64,000 bases of DNA from Azolla caroliniana. Lineage: Eukaryota > Polypodiophyta. The notes below the pieces were generated by a model. That model searched no databases. It saw nothing but the letters and a program-made list of their open reading frames with translations, and was not told the DNA's origin. The first letter of the stretch is position 1; each line of letters opens with the position of its first letter. Positions 43,097 to 54,539 of this stretch are shown piece after piece. Both the position numbers and the translations under genes were made by a program. The stretch lies in NCBI GenBank assembly GCA_043228905.1, contig JBHGNT010000020.1:992001-1056000 (forward strand). Reading direction: 5' to 3'.

Positions 43097-43471
43097 TGAT
43101 GCTTTGACTCGTTGGGAGATGGCGAGTTCTCGTTCAAACGCGTCCCGAGCTTGTCGTAATTCTGCGATAGTTGTGGAATCGGCCTCGTCCTAGGGAAATG
43201 AATCTATCGTGACATCCTCATCTGGTGGTGTACTGAAACCCGAGAGGGCGTTTATTTCAAAGAGTGGTATGATAGTGGGATGATCTTCTAGGAAGTCATC
43301 CACCTCCTCATCAGCTAAGCCGTCGAGCATGTGTACCCCTTCCGCGTATAAGGGTGTGGTGTTGTGGAGCGTGATTAGGCGTTCTTCTGTTATTACCCGT
43401 TCCTTGGTCTCCCCCCGACGGAAAGAGATCATATTCCATTGCCAATGTTGTTTAATATTTGTTGTGCGTAG

Positions 43472-43750
43472 CTAGGGTCGGGCAAGCAGCATTGGGTAAG
43501 CGCACAGAGCTTCAAGGCATAACACGACTGCCGAGATAGTGAACATGTGGCCGCCTAACATGAAATCAAGGTGGCGGATTAACCCGATGGGGTGAACCGA
43601 TCGCATATCGGCCATCCGAAGCCAAAAGGGGCAAGGTTCCCATTGGTTCAGACCGAGTGTGTGACATGTGGCCTCGCTGATGACATTCACGCCGGAGCCA
43701 CCGTCAATTATGCATCCATGAAGGTTGCGTCCTTTAATCATGATTTTCAC
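43472..43750 (-). pseudogene. gypsy aspartic protease
   Basis: The minus strand reads CIIDGGSGVNVISEATCHTLGL, an aspartic protease active-site region where the usual DSGAS is DGGSG, a common variant in plant gypsy elements. Linker sequence (43,190-43,432) joins it to RT. Confidence 0.75.
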
Positions 43751-44041
43751 GGCTACATTCTAGGAATCCATGATGGGTGGGCATGTCTCTGGTTCTGTCA
43801 GGTTAATAGGGGGTGCGACCGATTTGTCATTAGTCATGAGCGTAGCCAAGGTATCCCGAAAGCGCGGCCTGAGCGGTAAAAGCTTATGCACGAGAACTAG
43901 TAAGGGCTTCCCACAGATGGTCATCTTCTGTCAGAGTGGATGCACTTGCGGTGGTGCGCCGATGGTCACGCCCTACATCTCTATGTGCATCCGTTCCACA
44001 TTGCTTTTATTGGCGGTTTCAATCCATTCCTTGGCTGCTTG

Positions 44042-45555
44042 TTAGACGTCATCTTGTTCTTGCCATTGGCTAGCTTGGGTCTTGCTACATGTAGTGACGT
44101 GTTGAACGTCGGCCATAATAGTATTCACAACTGGGGCCTTGGCGCGGTCCGTGGTTGGGCATTGGGTAGCGTAGTGGCCGGGTTGGTTACACTTAAAGCA
44201 GGTAACGGATGCCAAGTTGCTGGTGTCACCGTGCTCCATGTGAGGGAAAGGTTGTGAGTGGTTCTCGGCCGCTTCTGTAAGCGTGTTGGCCCGTGGCGCA
44301 TTGTGCATGATGTTTGGAGGGGGGTCCCAATGACGATTGTCGTTCTGCCGTCGATTGTTTCGCGAACCTCTGTAAGAGTTTCTTCTATCGTTTCGTGACT
44401 ACCGGTCATCCCAGTTGTCGTCGTACCGGTCATACTCATTGTTTGCTCTATATTGGTCATCGTGGTCTTGGTCACGGCGGTCGTTCGATCTCCTGCGGTC
44501 GTCGTCGCGGCGGTAGTTGTAGTCACGACGCCAACGATCTGGGGATCGTGGTCACTCGTTCTCCCGATGTCGGTATGATTGACGTTCTTCTTGCCATGAG
44601 TAAGTATTTCGAGGCTCGATCTAGCAAACCAGAGCCGTTGTTGTGTGGTTGAGCATGTTTTATTCGCATTGTTCGACCGTGTGGGATTGAGAGTTACAGA
44701 TTGGACAATGTGGCTGGTGAGGGCACTTGAGAGCCAAATGGCCTAAGCTCGAATAGGCTATGCATTGGAGGGTATGTCGAAACTGGTTGTCCTCCTGAGG
44801 AATAGTGCTTTGCAAAAGAGCCCATGGAGAAAGTCGTGGTATGCTGTGTCCGATCAATGGCAAGGACGCGTGCGATGACTTGCTCGATTGTTTGGTTCGA
44901 GAAATTGGTAAGTGCGAGAGTTGTCCGTAGAGGCTCCCGTAGACTGGAAAGGAAGGTATCCGGAATGTGATGAGCAGAGACATCATCGTCCAGTTGTCGG
45001 TAGAGATCCTGAAACCGGATCGTGAATTGGTTGACCGTCTCGTGAGGTTCTTGGCTCATGGAAAAGAACTTCACGGTGAAATAATTCTAGAAACTTTGTT
45101 TGGACGTCCTGGAACATTGTGACCTCCCCCACGTCAAAGCGGGAATACCATCGAGCAACCGGTCCATCGAGGGATAGAGCAAATTCCGAGATTTTGGAGG
45201 ACTCGATTTCGGCAGCCGATAACCACTGCGTCGAGTGGTTGGCCTGCCATGTGGACACGAAAGCACCGATGTGTGATTCCGCATCAGGGCCGTCTGTATA
45301 TTGTGGGAAAGGGTAAGGCATAGTATCGAGATCCGGGTCTTCAAGTAAAGCCGGAAAAGGGTTAGGGTTAGGTTGGGTGACCTCTAGAGGGCTTGGCGGG
45401 GAGGTCGGTGCAAAATCAACTCGCGACTGGGTATCGGGTGGCGAGGATTGCAACCGGTGAGCCTCTAATAGTTCCTCGAAAGATTGTTCTATAACCGCCG
45501 AGTCGGAAGTTCCTTCGACTGGCTTAGGGCATCGGGCAGGTGGCCGAAACCGCAT
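44042..45555 (-). pseudogene. gypsy gag with CCHC zinc knuckles, broken
   Basis: The minus strand reads, in several frames: VARWYSRFDVGEV (retrotransposon gag core), HETVNQFTIRFQDLYRQL, then CPICNSQSHTVEQC near 44,660 and CFKCNQPGHYATQC near 44,200, both CX2CX4HX4C knuckles. A low-complexity Arg/Thr/Asp-type stretch lies between them. Several frameshifts separate the parts. Confidence 0.8.
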
Positions 45556-45644
45556 GATGCGATTGGGCGCCGTAATGGCGGTTGGGGTTTGCCTCCTACG
45601 TAGTTCGTTGTGACCTTACAGTTGTAACCGAGCATGCCAAATTG

Positions 45645-46074
45645 TGTTAACTGTTTCTGGGGAAACACCTTCGATGAGCCCACAGGCTATCGGTATGAAG
45701 GGATCGTGTTACGTGGAAGCCTCTTTTACACTGAGAAGACGATATGAGAACGAGGAGCGTGCATGGGCTACAACCCGTTAAGCATAGACGTAGCTTGGTT
45801 GCGAGTACCGGGGAGAACACACCAATGAAGGAATAGTAAGAGCGAGTTCTATATTAAATGAAAAGCTCACAACGATTATAGTACCCGGCGCTCGGCCGGA
45901 AACAGGTTGTGCAGACCTCAATGCTACAATACTAAACTTCCTAAATAATCTATAGCATCTCCCTTTGAGGTACGCATATCTCAGGTTATATAGTTTTCCT
46001 CTTCAGACAGAGCCGAGCCATCGGCTGATTGTGAGGGATAAAGACTTGACTATTTCTAGTTCTACCTATTTCCT
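45645..46074 (-). mobile_element. probable gypsy 5' LTR, split by element 2
   Basis: After the gag leader the + strand has TGTTAACTGTTTC, a plausible LTR end. The sequence to 46,074 and again from 51,855 to about 51,925 is continuous once element 2 is removed. The other end was not recognised, so the LTR call is inference. I see no gene here. Confidence 0.45.
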
Positions 46075-47032
46075 TGTTGGGAGACAAGTCCCTCCGGATG
46101 GGAAGGGAGAAGAATAGTGCTTATGAACAAACCGGATGAAGAGTACCTGGCTACGGAGAGCCGGATGATACAGACCCGGTGAAGACCGGATAAGGAGTAC
46201 CCGGCTACGGAGAGCCGGATGGTACAGACCCGGTGAAGACCGGATGAGGAGTACCCAGCTACAGAGAGCCGGATGGTGCAGACCCGGTGAAGACCGGATG
46301 AGGAGTACCCGGCTACGGAGAGCCGGATGGTGCAGACCCGGTATGAACCGGATAAGGAGTACCCGGCTACGGAGAGCCGGATGGTACAGACCCGGTGAAG
46401 ACCGGATGAGGAGTACCCGGCTACGGAGAGCCGGATGGTACAGACCCGGTGAAGACCGGATGAGGAGTACCCAGCTACAGAGAGCCGGATGGTGCAGACC
46501 CGGTGAAGACCGGATGAGGAGTACCCGGCTACGGAGAGCCGGATGGTGCAGACCCGGTATGAACCGGATGAAGAGACATATTCGTAAATATGTTTTTGAG
46601 AGTCCATCGAGGCTATATTTATAAATAGCCGAAAATTCATATTAGTATAAATATGACTTAGGGCAAACTTTTAGATGACTGTTGGAATAGTGGTTGTCAT
46701 TCTTGTTGGTGCAAGAATAGAGTGAGCGCGTAACAGTGTAGAGAGAGAGAGAGAGAGAAAGAGATCGTTGCCTCTGTTGTAACCGTCACCTGTGGCAAGG
46801 ATCGTGAGCACGAGGTCGTTGCCTCCGTGAACTCACTGTTGTACAATCTAGCATAGTGATAGTTTGCAGCCTGTGGGCTGCCGTGGTTTTTCCCTCTTTG
46901 GGTTTTCCACGTAAACATCTTGTGTACCTTTTCTCTGCTTTGTGTCGTGCATTTACTTCCTGTTTTCTGTGTATGATTCTAAGCTCGGTTTTGGCCGAGC
47001 GTTGCGTATAGGGAGCGTTTGAGCCCTTGTCA
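46075..47032 (+). mobile_element. 5' LTR of element 2, expanded 54-bp tandem repeats
   Basis: 958 bp from TGTTGGGAGACAAG to CCTTGTCA. It holds eight copies of a 54-bp unit (CCGGATG, CAGACCCGGT, GAGGAGTACCCGGCTACGG), against four in the 3' LTR. Because 54 is a multiple of three, both strands stay open, giving spurious ORFs of up to about 190 codons. TATA box at 46,646. Confidence 0.92.
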
Positions 47033-47034
47033 AG

Positions 47035-47046
47035 TGGTATCAGAGC
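47035..47046 (+). other. primer binding site (initiator tRNA-Met)
   Basis: TGGTATCAGAGC, two bases after the LTR end, identical to element 1. Confidence 0.9.
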
Positions 47047-47061
47047 GAAACAACACAGAAA

Positions 47062-47978
47062 ATGGACGAATCGTTTGGCGGCATGTTCAAGCTCACCGGC
47101 TCCAACTATTCAGTGTGGAAGTCGAAGATGAGGGACATGCTCGTGGTTAAAGACCTTTGGCTGCCGGTTCAGTTTGGGGACAAGAGACCGGACAAAATCG
47201 ACGCCGCGATATGGGAGGTGATGCACATGAAGACAACGACGTACAGACGGTGTTCATCGACATGAGCCTATACAACAACTTCAATGAGGAGAGCAAGGCT
47301 CATGAGCTCTGGGAGAAGATCGGCATAAAGTTTCAAAACAAAAATGTTGTTAATCAGGTTTCGGTATTCCGGAAGCTAGTAAGACTCCGGTACCAAGATG
47401 GCTCCAGCATGGCGGAGCACATGAATGCCTTCCAGGGGTTGATACACCAGGCAACATCATTGGAAGTACCTCTCGCCGACGAGGTACTAGCGCTCCTCCT
47501 GCTTGGTTCCCTCCCGGATAGCTGGGAGACGTTGGTTGTCACTTTGGGCAACACCGGGCCGGAAGGAAAGCGGTTATCCCTAGCAAGAGTAAAGTTGAGC
47601 TTGCTAGATGAGGAGGCGTGTCGGAAGGATAAAGATACGAGCTCCGACTCGAAAGCGCTCCTTACCGAATCGGAATGCGGAAGACATAGAAACCGTAGTC
47701 CCCAGAACCGGGAGAAGTCGGGGACACGGTCAAAGTCAAGGGGAAGACCCACCTGCTTCTATTGCGGCAAGCCGGGACACTTCCAGAAGAACTGTCGGCA
47801 TTTCCGTAAAGACAAGGAAACAGACGGCACCGATTCGAAGCGGACACCGGACCGAAACGGTAAAGACCGTAGTGGACCGGACCAGAAGGAAACGACGGCA
47901 ATCGCGGCAAGTGAAGAGGAGTTGATGCTCATAACCGAGGAGAGTGAGATAAACCTTGCCAGCGACGAGATGACCTAG
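47062..47978 (+). pseudogene. copia gag-protease start of element 2
   Basis: It begins MDESFGGMFKLTGSNY (47,062). A small indel near 47,230 shifts frame. Gag continues in the second frame to the zinc knuckle CFYCGKPGHFQKNC (47,754-47,795). TAG at 47,976-47,978 replaces the Trp just before the protease motif (VDSGASFHLT), a G-to-A change. Confidence 0.88.
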
Positions 47979-48776
47979 GTGGTAGACTCCGGAGCATCGT
48001 TCCACCTTACCCTGGACCGGAAGTGCTTCTCATCCTACTCAGCCGGTGATCACGGCTATGTCCGGATGGGGAATGAAGGTACATGCCGAATTGTCGGCAT
48101 AGGAGACGTGTGGCTGTCAACACCAACCGGATGCAAGTTGCTGCTGAAGGATGTCCGACACGTTCTGGAGGTTCTTCTGAACCTGATATCCGCCGGTCGG
48201 CTAGATGATGAAGGCTACACGGGCAGCATCCGGAACGGTGTCATGAAGTTCAGCAAAGGGAGCCTGATTGTGGCTCGGGCCCGGAAGGTCAACACACTGT
48301 ACCTGATGAATGCCCGGTTATGTCCGGAAGAAGTGAACCTGGCATCCGACACTGCCGGTGAGCTGTGGCACAAGAGGTTGTGTCATATGAGCGAGAAGGG
48401 GATGAAGAGGCTTGCAGACGACAACCTCATTCCAATGAAGAACGTGCACTTGGAGAAGTGCACTGATTGTCTGGCTAGTAAGCAAAACCGGACCTCCTTC
48501 CGACCAAGGCCACCGATGAGACGTAATGCACCACTGGAGTTGGTGCATACGGATGTGTGTCAAGTAGACACGAAGTCACATGCCGGAGCGCAGTATTTCG
48601 TGACGTTCATAGATGACCACAGCCGGAAGCTGTGGGCCACACCGTTGAAGACGAAGGATCAGGTGCTATCCGTCTTCAAAGAGCTCCACGCGAGAGTGGA
48701 AAGAGAAACCGGCCGGAAGCTGAAGGTGGTTCGAGCAGACCACGGAGGAGAATACCGGCGGCAGTTCGAGGAGTAA
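47979..48776 (+). pseudogene. copia protease-integrase segment of element 2
   Basis: DSGASFHLT protease motif, WHKRLCHMSEKG and CTDCLASKQ zinc-binding region, then HTDVCQVDTKSH and FIDDHSRKLW of the integrase core. It ends at TAA (48,774-48,776), where element 1 has a Tyr codon. Confidence 0.88.
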
Positions 48777-51100
48777 TGCCGCTCGAAGGGAATCCGGCTC
48801 GAATTTACCGTGCCAAAGACGCCGAAACTAAACGGACTGGCCGAGAGGATGAACCGGACCATAATGGAGAGGGTCTGGAGTATGCTGGTGCATGCAAAAC
48901 TACCCAAGAAGTTTTGGGTTGAGGCACTGTCGACGGCGACATATGTGATAAATAGTCAGTACCCTTGGACGGAGACACGCCACAGAGAGTGTGGACTGGT
49001 AAGGAAGTATCCTACCGGCATCTGAAGGTGTTCGGGTGTCTCGCGTATGTGCATGTAGCTAAGGACCGGAGAGGAAAGTTAGATCCAAAGACCCGGCCAT
49101 GCATATTCCTCGGTTACGGTGACGATGAGTTCGGCTACCGAGTGTGGGACCTGGTCGACAAGAAGGTATTCCGGAGTCGAGATATTATCTTCATGGAGGA
49201 CAAGACACTCGCCGACTGGGAGTCGGCGAAGAAGATAATGAACTCTGAGTCGACCGGGAAGGATAGACTCTACGATGAGCAGACCCAACCGGCAAGAGAC
49301 CGGTTAGCACTCGAGGAACCAACCGGTTACGGTGAGGATATCGAACCGGCAGAAGAAGAAGTAGAGGAAGCTGAAACCGGAACCGGCCAAGACACTGAAT
49401 CAGATTCGGATAAAGAGCAAATGGAGGAGCCGGTTACCGAAGCCCGAAGACGGAGATATACTCTCAGAGAGAGAAGGGCCCCCCAGAGATTTCCGGATGC
49501 AGAGCATGTTTTGCTGACTGATGAGGGGGAGCCGGAAAGCTTCGAAGAAGCGAAGGATGACACCCACAGCCGAAAATGGTTAAGTGCCATGCAGGACGAG
49601 ATGGATTCCCTGCATGAGAACCATACGTACGAATTGGTGGAGATGCCGAAAGGAAAGCGGGCACTCCGAAACAAGTGGGTGTACAAGTTGAAACCGGGAG
49701 ATGCCGGCAACCCCCCGAGATACAAAGCCAGGATCGTGGTGAAGGGGTTCCAGCAGAAGAAGGGCGTGGACTTCGACGAGATATTTGCCCCGGTAGTAAA
49801 GATGACCTCCATCCGGACGGTGCTTAGTATAGCGGCAAGCATGGACCTCGAGGTAGAGCAGCTGGACGTGAAGACGACATTCCTTCACGGCGACCTCGAA
49901 GAGGAGATCTACATGCAGCAACCGGAAGGATTCGTGGAGAAAGGGAAGGAGCACCTGGTATGCCGGTTGAAGAAGAGCCTGTATGAACTAAAGCAGGCTC
50001 CCCGACAATGGTACCGGAAGTTCGACTCCTTCATGACCAATCAAGGGTACCACAAGACGTAGGCCGATCACTGCGTGTTTGTGAAGAAGTTCGAAGGAGG
50101 CGACTTCCTGATACTCCTCCTGTACGTGGACGACATGTTGATCGTCGGACGGGACCAAGTCAAAATACGGATGCTGAAGAAGGCTCTCAACCGGACCTTC
50201 TCAATGAAAGACTTGGGTCCGGCAAGACAGATGTTGGGGATGCATATTATCCGGAACCGGTCAAAGAAGCAATTATGGTTGTCACAGGAAAAGTACGTGA
50301 CAATGGTGCTTCACCGGTTCAACGTGTCAGATGCGAAACCGGTCGAATCGACACTTCCGGCAAACTGTAGGTTATCCGGTAAGCAAAGCCCGAAGACGAA
50401 AGCAGAGAAGGCGGATATGATGAAGATTCCATATGCCTCTGCCGTCGGGAGCTTAATGTACGCAATGGTTTGTACCCGACCGGATATAGGATACGCAGTC
50501 GGAGTGGTGAGCCGGTTCATGAGTAATCCCGGCAAGGAGCACTGGAACGCGGTCAAATGGATACTCCGGTATTTGAAGGGAACTTCAAATATGTGTCTCT
50601 GATTCGGCTCCAGAAGACCCCAACATGATGGTTTCACCGATTTGGACATGTCGGCTGATGTGGATACCAGCCGGTCTACATCCGGGTATGTAATGACATA
50701 TGCAGGGGGAGTTGTGTCGTGACAGTCGAGGCTACAGAAGACGGTTGCATTGTCAACCACGGAGGCGGAGTACATGGCAGCTGTGGAAGCCGGCAAGGAA
50801 ATATTATGGATGAAGGACTTCATCGGAGAGCTCAGTATTCGGCAAGATGAATACCGGCTCTATTGCGACAGTCAAAGTGCCATCCACCTTGCTAAGAATG
50901 CGGCCTACCATTCCCGGACGAAGCATATCCAGCGGAGGTATCACTGGATCCGGGAAAGAGTAGATGACCAGGAGTTCGCGCTGATGAAGATCCATACGGC
51001 GGAGAACGGGTCAGATATGCTGACTAAAGCGTTGATACCCGACAAGCTAGATGCATGCCGGAAAAGGATCGGACTAGTAAGACACCCCATGCCGGAGTGA
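48777..51100 (+). pseudogene. copia integrase end, RT and RNase H of element 2
   Basis: A short piece (LNGLAERMNR) is followed by a 7-bp deletion near 48,953. The linker and RT frame (48,965-50,062) end at a TAG that replaces Gln. RT resumes with YVDD (50,123-50,134) to a TGA replacing Arg (50,600). Another TGA replaces Trp at 50,720, after which RNase H (TTEAEYMA, YCDSQSAIHLAKN) runs to 51,100. Confidence 0.88.
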
Positions 51101-51110
51101 AGGGGGAGTT

Positions 51111-51854
51111 TGATGGCAGACAGGTCCCTCCGGATGGGAAGGGAGAAGAGTAGTGCTTATGAACAAACCGGATGAAGAGTACCTGGCTACGGAGAGCCGG
51201 ATGATATAGACCCGGTGAAGACCGGATAAGGAGTACCCGGCTACGGAGAGCTGGATGGTACAGACCCGGTGAAGACCGGATGAGGAGTACCCGACTACGG
51301 AGAGCCGGATGGTGCACACCCGGTGAAGACTGGATGAGGAGTACCCGGCTACGGAGAGCCGGATGGTGCAGACCTGGTATGAACCGGATGAAGAGACATA
51401 TTCGTAAATATGTTTCTGAGAGTCCATCGAGGCTATATTTGTAAATAGCCGAAAAGTCATATTAGTATAAATATGACTTAGGGCAAACTTTTAGATGACT
51501 GTTGGAATAGTGGTTGTCATTCTTGTTGGTGCAAGAATAGAGTGACCGCGTAATAGTGTACAGAGAGAGAGAGAGAGAGAAAGAGGTCGTTGCCTCTGTT
51601 GTAACCGCCGCCTGTGGCGAGGATCGTGAGCACGAGGTCGTTGCCTCCGTGAACTCACTGTTGTACAATCTAGCATAGTGATAGTTTGCAGCCTGTGGGC
51701 TGCCGTGGTTTTTCCCTCTTTGGGTTTTCCACGTAAACATCTGGTGTACCTTTTCTCTCCTTTGTGTCGTGCATTTACTTCCCGTTTTCTGTGTATGATT
51801 CTAAGCTCGGTTGTGGCCGAGCGTTGCGTATAGGGATCGTTTGAGCCCCTGTCA
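51111..51854 (+). mobile_element. 3' LTR of element 2
   Basis: 744 bp, from TGATGGCAGACAGG to CCCTGTCA. Four copies of the 54-bp unit. TATA box at 51,476. It is 214 bp shorter than its partner, almost exactly four units. Confidence 0.92.
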
Positions 51855-52235
51855 TTCCTCACCTACTATTCTACCTACCAGCGAGTTTACATAATGTATT
51901 TATATTTCTGGCCTATGGACAACAGCATGTGTAACTCTGTAGCTGTCTGTTGATGAAGTTGAATCTCGAGGTCGTTGCCTCGGCACTTCTAGTTGTACTC
52001 CTCCTTTTAGCATAGTGATTCTGTTTCTCAGGGTTTGTAGACCCCCGTGGTTTTTCCCATTTCGGGTTTCCACGTTAAAATCGTGTGTTTCTGTCTCTTG
52101 TGCTATTTCTGTTTTTCGTACTCTGTCTAAGTGCATTCTATTTTATGTTCCTTGCACCTGAACATTCGAATGAGAAGCCGGTTGTGGCCGGTCACGATTG
52201 TCGACAAAGTGGTATTAGAGTGAACAACACAGGAA

Positions 52236-53045
52236 ATGGAAGAATCGTTCGACGGCATGTTCAAGCTCACTGGCTCCAACTACTTAGTGTGGAAGTCGAA
52301 GATATGGGATATGTTGATGGTTAAAGATCTTTGGTTTCCTGTTAAGTTCAAGGACAAGAGACCGGATAAGATCGACGCCACAGTGTGGGAGGTGATGGAC
52401 ATGAAGACGACGGCATACATCTGGTGCTTCATCAACATGAGCATGTACAACAGTTTCAATGAAGAAAGTAAGGCTCATGAACTTTGGGAGAAGATCGGCA
52501 TCATGTTCCAGAACAAGAATGTTGTTAATCGGGTTTCAGTATTTCGGAAGCTAGTGAGGCTCCAGTACCAAGACAACTCTAGTATGGCAGAGCACATGAA
52601 TGCCTTCCAAGGACTGATAAACCAGGCAACCTCGTTGGAAGTACCTCTCGCCGATGAGGTACTCGCATTACTCCTGCTTGGTTCCCTCTCGGACAGTTGG
52701 GAGATGCTAGTTGTCACGTTGGGCAACGCCAAGCCGGAAGGAATACAGTTGTCCCTAGCAAGAGTCAACTCAAGCTTGCTAGATGAAAAAGCTCACCGAA
52801 AGGACCAGGAGTCCGGAACCAATCTGAAGGTCTTGGTTACGGAAGATGACCACAACTTGGGAAGAGGCCGGTATCCGAGTCCCCAAAACCGGGACAAATC
52901 AGGGACGAGGTCAAAGTCGAGAGGAAGGCCCACGTGCTTCTATTGCGGGAAGTCGGGGCACTTTCAAAAGAATTGCCAACATTTCCGAAAGGAAAATGGG
53001 GGAGCCAATAGTGTGCAAACGGAAAAAAAATTTATCGGAAAGTAG
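52236..53045 (+). pseudogene. copia gag of element 3
   Basis: Gag from MEESFDGMFKLTGSNY to the zinc knuckle CFYCGKSGHFQKNC (52,935-52,976), then a TAG at 53,043. It resembles element 2 gag (shared ESKAHELWEKIGI), so the two elements are close relatives. Confidence 0.88.
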
Positions 53046-54403
53046 GAACACCTCGGCGATCGCGACAAGTGACGAGAAGTTGTTGCTCATTAGTGAGCAG
53101 AACGAAGTGAACCTTTTCGACGATGAATCGACATGGGTGGTTGATTCGGGTGCATCATTTCACCAAATCCCTGACCAGAAATTCTTATCATTGTACAGAG
53201 TCATTGATCTCGGATTCGTAAAGATGGGAAATGAAGGAGCATGCCGACAGGCTGCAGATTCGTGTTGAGAGGTATTCGACACATTCCGGAGGTTCGATTG
53301 AACTTGATATCAGCTGGTCGGCTGGATGATGAAGTCTACACGGGTAGCATCCAGAATGGTGTGATGAGTTCTGCAAGGGGATCCTAATCGTGGCTCGAGC
53401 ATGGAAAACGAACACAATGTACATAATGCATGCTCAATTATGCCGTGGGGAAGTGAATGTGGCAGCTGAAAAATTCGGTGAACTGTGGCACAGGAGGTTG
53501 TGCCACATGAGCCAAAAAGGGATGTGGAAGCTTTCCGAGGACAACCTCATTCCGGAGGTGAAGAACATGCAACTTGAGAAATGCACGGATTGCTTGGTTG
53601 GTAAGAAAAATCGAACATCCTTCTGAACAAGGCCCCTAATGAGGAAGAAAATACCGTTGGAACTCCTGCATACGGATGTATGCTACGTGGACACGAAGTC
53701 GCATAGTGGTTCACAATATTTCATGACCTTTATAGAAGACTATAGCCGGAAGTTGTGGGTTTCCATGCTGAAGATGAAGGATCAAGTGTTCAAAGAGTTC
53801 CAAGCGAGGGCCGAGAGAGAAACCGGTCATAAGTTGAAGGCAGTCCGAGCGGACAATGGCGGAGAGTACCGCGGACAGTTCGAAGAATATTGCCGAAAAG
53901 AAGGAATCCGGCTTGAGTATATTGTGCCAAAAATTCTAGAGTTGAATGGGTTGGCCAAGAGAATGAATCAGAACATAGTGGAGAGAGTCTGAAACATGCT
54001 TGCACATGCGAAATTACCAAAAACGTTCTGGGTTGAGGCGCTAATGACAGCAACATATGTGATGAACCGATGACCTTCAGTACCCTTGGACGGTGATATT
54101 CCACAATGGGTGTGGAGCGGCAAAGATGTGTCGTACCGACATTTGAGGGTGTTTGGTTGTCTTCCTTTTGTGCATGTGGCAAAGGACCAGAGGGGGAAAT
54201 TAGACCCAAAATCTCGTTCATGCATATTTCTCGATTACGGCGATGATGAGTTCGGCTATCGGCTATGGAACTTAGCCGAGAAGAAGGTGATTAGGAGCCG
54301 AGACATTGTCTTCATGGAAGAGAAGACAATGATTGTTTTGGAGAACAAGAAAAGTATCCAACTACCGAATCGAGCCGAGTCGATGCTCGGCTGGATCATG
54401 TAG
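53046..54403 (+). pseudogene. copia protease and integrase of element 3, broken
   Basis: The protease motif DSGASFHQI is at about 53,140. A deletion and frameshift lie at 53,260-53,390. Integrase has WHRRLCHMSQKG, CTDCLVGKK, YVDTKSHSGSQYF and RADNGGEYRGQF. Stops occur at 53,624, 53,990 and 54,071, and the frame continues to 54,403. Confidence 0.85.
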
Positions 54404-54539
54404 ATGACAGTTTGATCGATCTAATACTTGGCAAAATCGAGAAACGATTGATGATCAAGGGGATTCGACCGAACGAGGAACCGAAATCGACTCAGACAAA
54501 GAGCTTGAAGACAAACTAACCATACCGAACACAGGCCGA

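Larger units (their letters stand above)
41640..45650 (-). mobile_element. Ty3/gypsy retrotransposon relic, 3'-truncated
   Basis: On the minus strand the order is gag, zinc knuckles, protease, RT, RNase H. Integrase and the 3' LTR are missing because the element ends at the satellite border (about 41,640). Gag to RNase H is spread over several frames with stops, so it is inactive. The order RT-RNase H with no preceding integrase, and the FLDD active site, identify Ty3/gypsy and exclude copia. Confidence 0.9.
46075..51854 (+). mobile_element. Ty1/copia LTR retrotransposon, complete but degenerate (element 2)
   Basis: LTRs 46,075-47,032 and 51,111-51,854 are flanked by TSD TTCCT (46,070-46,074 and 51,855-51,859). 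It has an initiator-Met primer site (47,035-47,046) and a polypurine tract (AGGGGGAG before 51,111). It is related to element 1 throughout the coding region but carries several stops and frame breaks. It is inserted in the gypsy relic's outer sequence and is therefore younger than that relic. Confidence 0.93.

Noticed and set aside
46062-46640. 192-codon minus-strand ORF with 18-residue repeats (and the + strand counterpart)
   Set aside because: It is the 54-bp LTR tandem repeat, which is a multiple of three and open on both strands. It spans an LTR, not a gene.
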